From contig CAVWPI010000004.1 of the NCBI GenBank assembly GCA_963756895.1, positions 496,001-560,000 on the forward strand: a DNA stretch of 64,000 nucleotides. The letters run 5' to 3'. The notes under the pieces are model-generated. The model did no database searches and was not told where the DNA came from. It saw only the letters and a list, made by a program, of their open reading frames with translations. This document shows positions 28,709-39,209 of the stretch, piece by piece. Source of the DNA: DASUAS01 sp963756895. GTDB taxonomy: Bacteria > Actinomycetota > Acidimicrobiia > IMCC26256 > DASPTH01. The position numbers were made by a program, and so were the translations under genes. Each line of letters begins with the position of its first letter. Positions within the stretch are counted from its first letter, which is position 1.

Positions 28709-28900
28709 ATGACTGTGCTCGTTGAGCACGAGCACGGCCTCGATGATGGGTGGGCTGAACGGGCGTACGTGGTCGTGGCACAGGCCCTCGCGGTCGTGCT
28801 GTGGGTCAAGCTGTTCGTGAATCCCGAGTGCTTCCCGAGCCCGAGCCCGGACCCGGACCTGGAGAGTTTTGCGGCGGACGCCCAACCGATTAACGACTAA
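28709..28900 (+). CDS. Small hypothetical protein (63 aa)
   Basis: Encodes a hydrophobic central helix AYVVVAQALAVVLWVKLFV and a Pro/Asp-rich tail (PSPSPDPDLES). The ATG overlaps an upstream stop as ATGA. It could be a single-pass membrane protein such as a holin-like product, but nothing specific supports that. Confidence 0.35.
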   Translation: MTVLVEHEHGLDDGWAERAYVVVAQALAVVLWVKLFVNPECFPSPSPDPDLESFAADAQPIND

Positions 28901-29329
28901 CCCTGTTGGACCTCACAGGGCGGTCCGCCGAGGACCTCTTGGACGCGGAATTGCGACCGATGAGATTTGGATGATGTACGTGGCGTGCTCGGTGCTCGGG
29001 CTCCGAGACGACGACCTCGACCACCGTCGCAGGGGTCCGAGCGAGCGCTCGCGTACTGCCGTCGCTGCGAGGTCCGGCCCGAGCGCCACCAGTACGGCGT
29101 CGAGTCGGGGAGCGGACTCAACAAGGCGGGGAGTGTGGGGCGGCGCATCGTCCGGTGGGGTCGGGTCCACTCGATTTGAGGGGCGCGGTCCCTGGAGACG
29201 CGAGACGACGAGTAACTTCCGACTCCGATCGTTGGTTCGTACGTGCGTATTGGTTCGTACGTGCGCTCCGTGGGACCCGGCGTGAAGGCTGGTGTGTCCA
29301 GAGGGACCTATTTGCTGTGTCCAGAGCCC
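28901..29329. other. Right end of the element, no clear gene
   Basis: Reading frames here lack recognisable signatures. A tandem repeat of TTGGTTCGTACGTGCG lies at 29232-29247 and 29250-29265. TGTCCAGAG also occurs twice nearby. The DNA separates the last element ORF from the rnpB end. Confidence 0.4.
29232..29265. repeat. Tandem 16-bp repeat near the rnpB-side end
   Basis: Two identical copies of TTGGTTCGTACGTGCG, 18 bp apart start to start, about 90 bp inside the rnpB-side att repeat. The spacing and location are those expected of integrase arm-binding sites. Confidence 0.45.
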
Positions 29330-29348
29330 TACAACCGTTGCGGTTGTA
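29330..29348. terminator. Hairpin directly downstream of rnpB
   Basis: TACAACCG (29330-29337) and CGGTTGTA (29341-29348) with a 3-nt loop. On the minus strand it begins about 6 nt after the rnpB 3' end. It lies inside the element, so the element may supply the terminator for rnpB. Confidence 0.45.
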
Positions 29349-29353
29349 AGGGG

Positions 29354-29735
<382 letters not shown>

Positions 29736-29804
29736 GGACCAAGTCTACGACGCGCCTCAACCCCGGCAAAAGGTCGCGAGGTGTTTCAGATGTGGAACAG
29801 ATCG

Positions 29805-30264
29805 CTACCTCTTGACGCCGCGCATGGCGGATCGGGCGCCGAGGAAGCCGCCGAACATGCCCAGCGCGGCGGCGATCACGAGGTGACCGAAGATCTGGCC
29901 CGGGCGCAGGGCGGGGGAGTGGCCGGTGAAGAGGCCGCGGTTCTCGTCGCGCAGCAGCCAGATCACGATCCGCACCGGGATCCAGAGCACGAACGCGCCG
30001 ACACCGGCGAGCAGGCCGTTGCTGAGGGCCGCCTGGGGCACCAGGCGCCCGGCTGCCGAACCCGCCCAGTGTGTAGCCGAACAGGATGACGACGAACAGC
30101 GGGTAGATCCACCCGCTGTCGCGGAAGGAGTCGATGTTGCGGTCCAGGATCGCCTCGACCACGCTCGCCAGCACCAGGAAGAACAGGCCGGCGGTCGCGC
30201 CGCGGAAGACGGCGTTCCAGTGGATGACGGCGTCGTCACCGGGGGCGGGATCGTTCACGGTCAC
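29805..30264 (-). CDS. Hypothetical four-helix membrane protein (frameshift near 30055)
   Basis: About 152 residues after correction. Helices are AVFRGATAGLFFLVLASVVE, WIYPLFVVILFGYTLGGFG, LLAGVGAFVLWIPVRIVIWL and IFGHLVIAAALGMFGGFLGA. One extra base near 30055 breaks the frame. The GTG start overlaps the antiporter stop (GTGA), so it is the second gene of that operon. Function unknown. Confidence 0.6.
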
Positions 30265-31584
30265 GATCTTGCCTCGTCGGGCGCCTCTTCGTGGAACAGT
30301 TGGTCGACGGGCACGACGAGGCCGTCGCGCACCAGCGGCTTCAGCGCCGCCCGCTGCTGCACGAGGAAGACCGCCGCGAGCACGAGGTACGCGATCCCCA
30401 CCCCGATGCGCTCCCACTCACGCAGTCCATCGGGCAGCACCCCGCCGAGCACGAACTGCGCGATGAAGAGGCCGAAGAGCATCCAGGCTTCGCGGACGCT
30501 CATGCTGCGGTTCGCGAGCACCGCGATCGCGAACACCGACTGCGCGGCGGTGAGGAACAGCTCTTCGCGCTGCAACGAGTCGAGCGGGAGACCGGTGAGG
30601 TGGCCGGCCGAGATCGCGTAGACGATCGGGAGCGAGCCGACGAGCAACGTCCACTGGTTGACCTTCGACGACAGCAGCGTGCCCAGTCCGGCGCTGGTGT
30701 TGAGTCGCCACGCGAACAGCGCGGCCACGACCAGCTCCGGTGCTTCGGACGCGAGCGGCGCGACCCACTGCACGAGCAGGAACGTGTCCACGCCCGCCTG
30801 TTCGCCGAGGTGCACGAGCGACTCGGCGAAGGGCTCGGCGCACAGGAAGATGACGCCGGCGGCGTACGCGAGCAACACGCCGACCACGATGCGTCGCTGC
30901 GTGGTCGGCAACGCACCGATGAGCCGCGCGGGTCCGACGAGGTGAGGCTCTTCCGCCGGCGCCGCGCCAGAGCCGGTACACGAACGCGACGAAGATCGTG
31001 ATCAGCACCAGCGAGTCGACGAGCGTGAGCGTGTGCTTGAACGGGAGCGTGAGCGAGTACGCGGTTGCGAGCGCGAGGAACGTGATCTCGATCGCGTGCG
31101 GCCGTTCGAGGTGCACGTCGGTGTCGAGCTCGCCGGTGTAGCCGCGCTTGCGGGCGATCCTCGTCATCCGCCACGCGGCGAGCAGCACGACCATCGACCA
31201 CCCGATGCCGATGAGGAGCCGGTTGCCGCCGGTCATGTTGGCCAGCGCGAGCGGCGCGAACTTCTCCGGGTCTTCGCCGGCCTTGTACGCGAACGTGAAG
31301 TCGACCGCGTACTCCGGCAGCACCGCGATGAGTGCGAGCACGGTGAGCGCGAGCCCCTGCGACACGTCGAGTTGGAGGGTCTCCGCCGCCCAGGCCAGGA
31401 GGAACGCGGAACCGAGGATGGCGAACCCGAAGACCACCGGGGCAACGACGTCGCCGAGGCCGATCCCGCCGACCCGCGACACCACGCCGGGCAGGGTGGC
31501 GAGCGCCGCCAGCGTGAGCGCCAGCACCTGACCCCGGGGGCCCCGGAGCGCCACAGGAGTGCTCTCGGGGGGCGTCAGGGTCAC
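30261..31584 (-). CDS. CaCA-family cation (sodium/calcium-type) antiporter (frameshift near 30960)
   Basis: About 440 residues. Both alpha-repeat signatures of the Ca/cation antiporter superfamily are visible: PEYAVDFTFAYKAG with TGGNRLLIG, and ASEAPELVVAALFAW with SSKVNQWTLLVGSLP. Each half contributes five helices. GTG 31584 is favoured because TAGCAT (31597-31592 on the minus strand) lies 7 nt upstream; ATG 31593 overlaps that box. One shift near 30960 separates the halves. Ion specificity cannot be read from sequence. Confidence 0.75.
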
Positions 31585-31769
31585 CCGCCCCATGCTACGG
31601 GCCGGTTTCCGGGCTTCCGGGCCCTCCGGACGGCCCGGGAGCGGGAAATCCACCGGGGACGAACAGCGAATGAACTCTCAGGAACAGGGGAAGAACGGCC
31701 GAAGTTCACCGTGTTGGATGAGATTCACCGGCCCTCTCTCCGGGCGGAGTCGAGAAAGCACAGAGACCG

Positions 31770-32006
31770 ATGAACAACCATTGGCGCCAATACGCCCGCT
31801 GTCTGGGTGCCGACCCCGAGATCTTCTACCCGCCGTCGGAGTCGGACGACGGGTCGCTCGAGGCCAAGGCCGTCTGCGCGGTGTGTCCCGTGCGGGAGCC
31901 CTGCCTCGAGCATGCGATCACCGCCCGCGAGAAGCAGGGTGTGTGGGGCGGCCTCGACGAGCGGGAACGCCGCCGCCTCGTCCGCCAGCGTCGCAAGACC
32001 GCCTGA
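31770..32006 (+). CDS. whiB: WhiB-family iron-sulfur transcription factor
   Basis: 78 residues. Four cysteines (Cys11, then CAVCPVREPC at about 36-45) bind the [4Fe-4S] cluster. The GVWGGLDERERRR turn and basic tail contact DNA. Wbl proteins are restricted to Actinomycetota and work with the primary sigma factor. Its 5' region (31594-31769) is the longest gap on this side and probably holds an ordinary promoter and leader. Which of WhiB1 to WhiB7 it matches is uncertain. Confidence 0.9.
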   Translation: MNNHWRQYARCLGADPEIFYPPSESDDGSLEAKAVCAVCPVREPCLEHAITAREKQGVWGGLDERERRRLVRQRRKTA

Positions 32007-32009
32007 CGT

Positions 32010-32028
32010 GCGCCGCTCCGTGCGGCGC
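32010..32028. terminator. Hairpin downstream of whiB
   Basis: GCGCCGC (32010-32016) pairs with GCGGCGC (32022-32028) around a 5-nt loop, 4 bp after the whiB stop. Confidence 0.45.
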
Positions 32029-32061
32029 TCGCGGCGGGTCGTCCCCGGTAGCATCCGGCGG

Positions 32062-33112
32062 ATGGATCCAGCGCTGTGGCCGGATGTCATCGGGCGTCTG
32101 CTCCGGCGTGAGGACCTGCCCGACGACCTGATCGCGGACGCGATGGCGGTCGTCCTCTCCGGCGACGCGACCGATGCCCAGATCGCAGCCTTCGCGGTGG
32201 GCCTGCGCGCGAAGGGCGAGACTGCGGGCGAGCTCGCGGCGCTGGTGCGCACGATGCTGCGAGTTCGCCGAGCGGGTCGACCTCAGCGACGTCGACGCTC
32301 CACTCGTCGACACGTGCGGCACCGGCGGCGACGGCGCCGGCACCGTGAACGTCTCCACGATGGCCGCGATCGTCACCGCCGCCGCGGGCGCACGGGTCGC
32401 CAAGCACGGTGGCCGCGCCGCCTCGTCGAAGTGCGGATCGGTCGACGTGCTCGAGTCGCTCGGCGTGGTGATCGACCTCGGTCCCGACGGCGTGGCGCGC
32501 TGCGTGCGCGAGGTGGGCATCGGGTTCTGCTTCGCGCAGCGCTTCCACCCGGCGATGCGCTTCGCCGCTCCGGTGCGGCGCGAGCTCGGGACACCCACCA
32601 CCTTCAACTTCCTCGGTCCCCTCGCCAATCCGGCGGGCGCGACCCGGCGCACGGTCGGTGTCTCCGATCCGGTCATGGCCGAGCGAGTGATCCGTACCCT
32701 CGCAGTGCTCGGCGTGGAACGGGCCCTCGTGTTCTTCGGTCACGACGGCCTCGACGAGCTGACCGTCACCACCACGTCCACCGTCTACGAGCTCGAGGCG
32801 GGGGAGGTGCGCATCTACGACGTCGACCCGCTCGACGTCGGGATCCCGCACGCCGAGCTCGGTGCCCTCGCGGGCGGCGACGCCGCGGGGAACGCCCAGG
32901 CGGTGCACCAGGTCTTCGCCGGCGCGCAGAACCCGATCCGCGACATCGTCACCCTCAACGCGGCCGCGGCCATGCTCGTGGGCGACGTCGTGCCCGACCT
33001 CGCCGCCGGGGTCGAGGTCGCCCGCACCGTCATCGACGACGGGCGGGCGGCGGCCACCCTCGAGTCGTTCGTGCGGGTGAGCGTCGCCGCACGCGAAGCG
33101 GGGCTCGGCTGA
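32062..33112 (+). CDS. trpD: Anthranilate phosphoribosyltransferase (frameshift near 32262)
   Basis: About 349 residues after removal of one base. The N-terminal helical domain is followed by the PRPP loop CGTGGDGAGTVNVST, KHGGRAASSKCGSVDVLE, and FNFLGPLANPA, diagnostic of TrpD. It joins anthranilate to PRPP in tryptophan synthesis. No other trp gene is in the window. TAGCAT (32049-32054) lies 7 nt before the ATG, consistent with leaderless expression. The stop overlaps the next ATG by one base. Confidence 0.9.
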
Positions 33113-33791
33113 TGGCCCGCGCACTCGAGTGCCCGGCGTGCGGGCACCGCCACCGCCTCGACGACATCCCCGACGCCGACACGTTCCGCTGCGAGCAGTG
33201 CGGACAGGTGCTCAAGGCACCCACCCCGGTCAGCTCGCACCCCGGCGCGCCCCCACCGCCCGCGGGGGAGCGCGCCGCCGGCCCGCACCGGCGCGCCCGC
33301 GCCCGTGGCGCCACCGCCGCGCCGCACCGTGAACGACCCCGCCGGCGACGGGCGTACCCGAGACGTGCCCGTGCGCAGCGCCGCCGGCGTGTCGGCGACC
33401 GTCGCCGCCACCGCGGCCGTCGACGACGCCGACGCCGACGGCGGTGGGTCGGGTCGGGGTCGCAGGTCCCGTCCGGTGCCGCCGCCCGCAGTTGCGGCGG
33501 CACCTGCGAAGCGCGCCAAGGTGCACTGGTACTGGCGGGTCGTCGCCTGGATCGTGGCGGTCCCGCTCGGGTTCCTCGTCACCGCGTGGCCGGCCTACGA
33601 GCTCGGGTTCATCAAGAAGGACGACCTCCTCGACATCTTCGTGGGCACCGGCACCGGCCGGTACCTGCGCCTCGGCGATCGTCACCCTGGTGTGGGCGAT
33701 CGTCACCGCGCTGCTGGTGCAGCTCTTCGTCGAGGGGGGACGGGCCCGGGCCAACCGACGCCGCCGGACCCGCGCCGCCACCGCGGCATGA
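33112..33791 (+). CDS. Zinc-ribbon membrane protein (two frameshifts)
   Basis: About 225 residues. An N-terminal zinc ribbon (CPACGHRHRLDD, then CEQCGQ) is followed by a Pro/Ala-rich disordered linker, and two hydrophobic helices (VVAWIVAVPLGFLVTAW and SAIVTLVWAIVTALLVQLFV) lie near the C-terminus. Breaks near 33290 and 33670 look like base insertions. It overlaps trpD by one base and the next gene by 4 bp (ATGA), so the three form an operon. Function unknown. Confidence 0.55.
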
Positions 33792-34036
33792 CGACCGGCT
33801 CCCGCCGCTTCCGCTGCTCGGCCTGCGGGAACCTCACCCGGTTCGACGTCGTGGCGTCGCGCCGCACCCGCGCCTTCCACCACTTCAGCGTGGGTGGTGA
33901 GCTCTCGATCGAGGACGAGGAGGTCCTCGACGAGACGATCGAGACCGTGAGCTGCCGCTGGTGCGGGGCGTCCGGCGAGACGATCGAGCAGCAGGCGATC
34001 GAGCAGCTCCCGGCGGAGGAGCCGGACCCGGCTTAA
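33788..34036 (+). CDS. Small zinc-ribbon protein
   Basis: 82 residues. Two CxxC pairs (CSACGNLTRFDV and CRWCGASGE) suggest a single zinc ribbon. Between them is an acidic segment. It is translationally coupled to the preceding zinc-ribbon membrane protein by ATGA overlap. Function unknown. Confidence 0.6.
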   Translation: MTTGSRRFRCSACGNLTRFDVVASRRTRAFHHFSVGGELSIEDEEVLDETIETVSCRWCGASGETIEQQAIEQLPAEEPDPA

Positions 34037-34065
34037 CTGTCACACCCTCGCGTCAGAGTGGTCGC

Positions 34066-34250
34066 ATGATGACCATCGACTGCTGCGAGTGCGTGATGCG
34101 GGGGACCGCCGGCTGCGACGACTGCGTGGTGAGCTTCGTCGTGGGCGGGAGCCCGGGGAGGCGCTGGTGATCGACGTCGAGGAGGAGCGGGCGGTGCGCA
34201 TGCTCGCCAAGGCCGGGCTGGTGCCGCGGCTCCGTCACGTCGCGGGGTAG
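34066..34250 (+). CDS. Small Cys-rich conserved actinobacterial protein (frameshift near 34148)
   Basis: About 60 residues after correction. It reads TIDCCECVMRGTAGCDDCVV, then ALVIDVEEERAVRMLAKAGL and VPRLRHV. This short Cys-rich protein pattern is familiar from actinobacterial genomes but has no assigned function. Two adjacent ATGs (34066, 34069) are possible starts. Confidence 0.5.
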
Positions 34251-34307
34251 CGTCCTGCCGCGGACGCGGCCTGACGGTCACTGGCATTCCCGACGAGGAG
34301 GGGCGAG

Positions 34308-34848
34308 ATGTACCTCGGCAGCGACGCCGCGAACTTCGCGCTGCTGCTCGCACGGGTCTGGGTGGCGATCATGATCTTCGCCCACGGTTGGCGGCACGTG
34401 AAGGCGATCCAGTCGGGCCCGGGCATGGCGAACTGGTTCGAGAGCCTCGGGCCTCAAGCCCGGACCACTTCCACGCCTGATGCCGTCACCCTCACCGAGG
34501 TCGCGATCCCGATCGCTGCTCGCGCTCGGCTTCCTCACGCCGCTCTGCTACGGCGGCGTGTGCGCGCTGATGGTGGTGGCGCTCCTCACCAACCACCTCA
34601 AGAACGGCTTCTTCCTCGACCAGCGCCAAGGAGGGCTACGAGTACGTCGCTCACCGTCGCGGTGCTCTCGATCACGCTCGGCACCCTCGGGCCGGGCAAG
34701 TGGTCGCTCGACCACGCCTTCGACTTCACCTTCCCGTTCGACCCGAAGAAGGCGCTGATCATCACCGCGATCGTGGGCATCGGCGGCACCGCGCGCGTTC
34801 CTGGTCGCGTTCTGGCGCCCACCCAAGAAGGACTCGACCGCCGCCTGA
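34308..34848 (+). CDS. DoxX-family membrane protein (several frameshifts)
   Basis: About 178 residues after correction. Four helices are visible, with FALLLARVWVAIMIFAHGWR near the start, LGFLTPLCYGGVCALMVVAL, and a C-terminal FDPKKALIITAIVGIGG then AFLVAFWRPPKK. This is the DoxX/DoxD pattern of small membrane proteins linked to redox or quinone functions. A strong GAGGAGGGG ribbon of purines precedes the ATG. Several shifts within 34460-34800 suggest a poorly resolved stretch. Confidence 0.65.
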
Positions 34849-34880
34849 CCGCGGCAACGCGGACCGGGGGAACTCGCACC

Positions 34881-35977
34881 ATGGGCCGGGTCGCGCTCGA
34901 GCACGTGTCGAAGCGGTTCGACGACGTCGCCGCCGTCGACGACCTGACCCTCGAGGTGGCCGACGAGGAATTCCTCGTGCTGCTCGGCCCGTCGGGCTGC
35001 GGCAAGTCGACCGCGCTGCGCATGATCGCCGGTCTCGAGGACCCGACGTCGGGCACCATCACCATCGGCGACCGCGTCGTGAACGACGTCGAGGCCAAGG
35101 ATCGCGACATCTCGATGGTGTTCCAGAGCTACGCGCTCTATCCGCACATGACGGTGCGGCGGAACATCGAGTTCCCGCTGCGCTCGCGCAAGGTGCCGTC
35201 GGCCGAGCGCGCGCAACTCGTGCAGCGAGGCGGCCGAGAGCCTCGATCTCGGCGCGCTGCTCGACCGCAAGCCCGCGCAGCTGTCCGGCGGGCAACGCCA
35301 GCGGGTCGCGCTCGCGCGTGCGATCGTGCGGCGCCCGCAGGCGTTCCTCATGGACGAGCCGCTCTCGAACCTCGACGCCAAGCTGCGGGTGCAGACCCGC
35401 GCCGAGCTGGTCGAGCTGCAACGGCGGCTCGTCGGCCACGATCATCTACGTCACCCACGACCAGGTCGAGGCGATGACGATGGGACACCGCATCGCGGTG
35501 CTCGACGCCGGCGTGCTGCAACAGATCGGCGCACCGCAGGACGTCTACGCGCGGCCGGCCAACCTCTTCGTCGCCCGCTTCATCGGCAGCCCGCCGATGA
35601 ACACCGTGACCGGGACGCGTCGACCGGATCGACGGGACGCTCGTCGCGCGAGATCCCCGGCGGTGACATCCGCTCTCGATCCTGTGCTCGCCCACGCGGT
35701 CGAAGCGACCGGGGTCGCAGGAAGTGGTGATCGGCGTGCGCCCGGAGGACCTCCGGTTCGACGCGCGCCGAGGGGATCCCCGCGCTGGTGAGCGTGGTCG
35801 AGTCGCTCGGTCACGAGCGCCACGTCATCTGCCGCCTCGCCGACCAGCAGCTGGTGATCGTGCGCCAGGACGCCCACGAAGCGGCGCCGGCCGAGGAGAG
35901 CACCACCTTCCTCGTCGCCGACGCCGCACGCCCTGCACGTGTTCGATCCCGAGACCGGCGCCCGGGTCGGCGCCTGA
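34881..35977 (+). CDS. UgpC/MalK-type sugar ABC transporter ATPase (several frameshifts)
   Basis: About 364 residues. Walker A GPSGCGKST, Q-loop MVFQSYALYPHM, signature LSGGQRQRVALARA, Walker B AFLMDEPLSNLDA and the switch YVTHDQ are all present. A C-terminal TOBE-like regulatory domain ends in HVFDPETGARVGA. Breaks near 35225, 35440 and 35625-35960 follow the +1 pattern. It energises the import system formed with the two permeases and solute-binding proteins that follow. UgpC-type ATPases can serve several sugar importers. Confidence 0.8.
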
Positions 35978-35981
35978 CGTC

Positions 35982-36887
35982 GTGGCGCGCCACGGTCTCG
36001 CCCCGCCCGCACGCCGCCTCCGGCGACGCGAGCGGCGCCTCGCCTACCTCCTGCTGATCCCGTCGCTGCTGATCTTCGGCGTCTTCGTGTTCTGGCCGCT
36101 GGTGCACAACGTCTACCTGGGCTTCTTCCGCAACCCGCCGTTCCCGGGTCTGCCGAGCACCTACGTGGGCTTCGACCAGTACCGCGACGTCCTCACGTCG
36201 CAGCAGTTCGTCGACAGCGTCAAGACCACGTTCCTGTTCGCGTTCATGACCGTGCCGGTCGGCATCGCGCTCGGCCTCGGGCTGGCGGTGCTGGCGCACC
36301 AGAAGCTGCGCGGCATCGGCGTCTACCGCACCTTCTTCTCGTCGACGGTCGCCACGTCGGTCGCGGTCGCCGCGGTGATCTTCGGCACGCTGATGAACCC
36401 GCAGGTCGGCCTGCTGCCGTGGCTCGGGCTCACGACCAACCCGACCATCCTGCAGAACCCCGACTGGGCGCTGATCGCGGTCGCGGTCACCACGGTGTGG
36501 CAGACCCTCGGGCTCACGTTCATCCTCATGGCCGCAGGGCTGCAGAGCGTGCCCGACGACCTGTTCGAAGCGGCGCGGGTCGACGGCGCGGGCGCGTGGT
36601 CGCGCTTCTGGCACGTCACGCTGCCGATGATGTCGCCCACCATCTTCTTCGCGGTGGTGATCGGCACGATCTTCGCGTTCCAGTCGTTCGGCCAGATCGA
36701 CATCCTCACCCAGGGCGGCCCGCTGAAGAAGACCAACGTGCTCACCTACTTCATCTACAACACGCTGCAGCGCCAGAGCGACCCGGGCAAGGCCGCGGTG
36801 CTCGCGGTCGCGCTGTTCTTCCTCACGCTGATCCTCGCGTCGGCCCAGATCCGGCTGCTCGAGCGGAGGGTGTCCTATGAGCGTTGA
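35982..36887 (+). CDS. Sugar ABC transporter permease (UgpA/MalF type)
   Basis: 301 residues, intact. Six hydrophobic helices are present. The cytoplasmic EAA loop (EAARVDGAGAWSRFWHVTLP) docks on the ATPase, and the late segment TQGGPLKKTNVLTYFIYNTL is typical of the UgpA branch. GTG 35982 is 4 bp after the ATPase stop, indicating one operon. It overlaps the next permease gene by 11 bp. The substrate is probably a glycerophosphodiester or sugar, but this is inferred from family resemblance only. Confidence 0.85.
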   Translation: MARHGLAPPARRLRRRERRLAYLLLIPSLLIFGVFVFWPLVHNVYLGFFRNPPFPGLPSTYVGFDQYRDVLTSQQFVDSVKTTFLFAFMTVPVGIALGLGLAVLAHQKLRGIGVYRTFFSSTVATSVAVAAVIFGTLMNPQVGLLPWLGLTTNPTILQNPDWALIAVAVTTVWQTLGLTFILMAAGLQSVPDDLFEAARVDGAGAWSRFWHVTLPMMSPTIFFAVVIGTIFAFQSFGQIDILTQGGPLKKTNVLTYFIYNTLQRQSDPGKAAVLAVALFFLTLILASAQIRLLERRVSYER

Positions 36888-37733
36888 CGCGGCCGACGCG
36901 CGCCTGCACCGGCGAAAGGTGTGGGGCAAGGTCGGCAGCTACACGCTGCTCACCGTGCTCTCGATCATCGTGCTGTTCCCGATCTACATCACGGTCGTGA
37001 ACTCGCTGCTCCCGTCGCGCGAGATCCTGTCGCAACCGCCCAAGCTCTTCCCCACCGACCCGCAGTTCGGCAGCTACAGCCGACGCGTGGAACGCCGGGC
37101 ACATGGGCACGTACCTGAAGAACAGCTTCATCGTCACGTTCCTCATCACCGTCGGCCAGGTGCTCACCGCGATCCTCGCCGGCTACGCGTTCGCGTTCCT
37201 CGAGTTCCCGTTCAAGCGCCTGCTGTTCGTCGTGTTCCTCGCCACGCTGATGGTGCCGTTCGAGGTCACCATCGTGACCAACGTGCGCGACCATCAGCGA
37301 CCTCGGCTGGTACAACACCTACGCCGGCCTCGCGGTGCCGTTCCTCGCCACCGGCTTCGGCGCGTTCCTGATGCGCCAGTCGTTCCTCACCCTCCCGCAC
37401 GAGCTGCGCGACGCCGCCGCGCTCGACGGCTACGGGCACTGGCGGTTCCTGTGGCGGGTGGCGGTGCCGCTGGCGCGCCCGGCCGTCGCCGCGCTCACCG
37501 TGTTCGCGTTCCTCGCCGCGTGGAACCAGTACCTCTGGCCGCTGCTGATCACCAAGGACGACAAGCTGCGCACGGTGCAGATCGGGCTGAAGCAGCTCCA
37601 GCAGTCGAGCATCGACCAGCTCAACATCGTGTTCGCAGGGGCGGTCATCGCGGTGATCCCACTCGTGATCCTGCTCCTGTTCTTCCAGAAGCAGCTCGTG
37701 CGCGGGCTCACAGCAGGGGCGGTGAAGGGATGA
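36877..37733 (+). CDS. Sugar ABC transporter permease (UgpE/MalG type, two frameshifts)
   Basis: About 284 residues after correction. The EAA-type loop RDAAALDGYGHWRFLWRVAV and a late AFLAAWNQYLWPLLI stretch identify the MalG/UgpE subunit that pairs with the preceding permease. Breaks near 37085 and 37290 both equal one extra base. The start ATG overlaps the upstream gene by 11 bp, and the stop overlaps the binding-protein start as ATGA. Confidence 0.8.
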
Positions 37734-39133
37734 CGAACTCGACGGGTGCGTCTCGACGATGGTGGTGACTCCTCGCGGCGACGGCGCTCGGCGCTGCTGC
37801 CGGCGTCGCCGGCGGGTGCCGCCAACAGCACCAGCTGCCCGCTCGGCGCGTTGAAGAAGGCGTCGAAGCCGGTCGAGATCACCATGTGGCACTGGATGCT
37901 GCGCGCCAACGGTGACGTGCTCCAGAAGCTCGTCGACGAGTTCAACGGCTCGCAGTCGGCGGTGAAGGTGTCGCTGGTGAACCAGGTGGGATGGGAGGAG
38001 ACGCTGGCGAAGTACAAGGCCGGTCTCGCCACCGGTGACCTGCCCGACATCGTGCAGCTCCAGGAGACCGATCAGCAGCAGATGATCGACACGGGGACGG
38101 TCGTCCCGGCGGGCGTGTGCGCCAAGGCGGACAAGTACAGCTTCTCGGATTTCCTGCCCCGGGTGATCAGCTACTTCACGGTGCAGGGCACGCAGTACGC
38201 CATGCCGTTCAACACGTCGGGGCCGGTCCTCTACTACAACAAGAAGGCGTTCTCGGCGGCCGGGCTCGACCCCGAGAAGCCGCCCACCAACCTCACCGAG
38301 CTCCGGGCGGCGGCGGAGAAGCTCAAGGCGAACGGCGTCGCGACGCCGCATGGGGCTCAAGACCGACCCGATCTTCGTCGAGCAGTGGACGGCCATGGGC
38401 AACCGGCTGTTCGCGAACAACGGCAACGGGCGCAAGGCGCGCGCCACGAAGGCGGTGTTCGACTCGCGGACCGGCCGCCAGGTCTTCAGCTGGATGCACG
38501 GGCATGGTGAAGGACGGGCTCGCCGAGATCAACTCCGACATCGGCACGGGATCCTCCGACAACTTCCTCGGCATCCGGAGCGGCGCGCACGCCATGACCA
38601 TCGACAGCAGCGCCGCGCTCGGCACGGTCACCGCGATCCTGGGTGCCGGCAACGACCCCAACATCGAGATCGGTGTCGCGCCCGATGCCCGGCCCCGGCG
38701 CCGGCGCGACCCGCGGTGGCGTGTTCGTGCAGGGCGGTGAGCTGTTCATGGTGAACAAGTCGGCGCCCGCGAAGCAGGCGGCGGCGTGGGAGTTCCTGAA
38801 GTTCCTCGACACGCCCGAGAACATGACCACCTGGGCGATCGGCACCGGGTACCTCCCGATCCGCACGTCGTCGGCCGAGAGCACGGCGATGCAGGACTAC
38901 TGGGCCAAGAACCCCGACTTCAAGGTCGCCTACGACCAGCTGGTCGGCGGCGCCGACAACGATCGCGACGGCGGGCTCGGTGATCGGCCCCAACATCGAG
39001 GTGCGCCGAGCCGTCCGCGACGCGGAGAACCGGATGTTCCTCGAGGGCGACCGACCCGAAGGCGGCGATCGCGGAGGCGGCGAAGAACGCCACCGCCGCG
39101 ATCGAGGACTACAACAGCCGCATCGGCGGCTAG
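37730..39133 (+). CDS. Extracellular solute-binding lipoprotein, copy 1 (several frameshifts)
   Basis: About 460 residues. The signal peptide LLAATALGAAAGVAGGC is visible in a shifted frame and carries a lipobox cysteine. The mature domain reads KPVEITMWHWM, QLQETDQQQMIDTGTVVPAG and FNTSGPVLYYNKKAFSAAGL, and ends AIEDYNSRIGG. This is family 1 (UgpB-like) of ABC solute-binding proteins. At least six shifts, nearly all one extra base, break it. The start overlaps the permease stop by 4 bp. Confidence 0.75.
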
Positions 39134-39209
39134 CACGGGCCGCTGACGCCGCGGGCATTGCGCCATCGGCCATGCTGTAGCCCGCAGCAAGAGGTGATCG
39201 ACGGGGGAG

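Noticed and set aside
34066..34170. A complete 35-residue Cys-rich peptide
   Set aside because: The continuation in the next frame (ALVIDVEEERAVRMLAKAGL) completes a familiar ~60-residue protein, so the early stop is a frame break.
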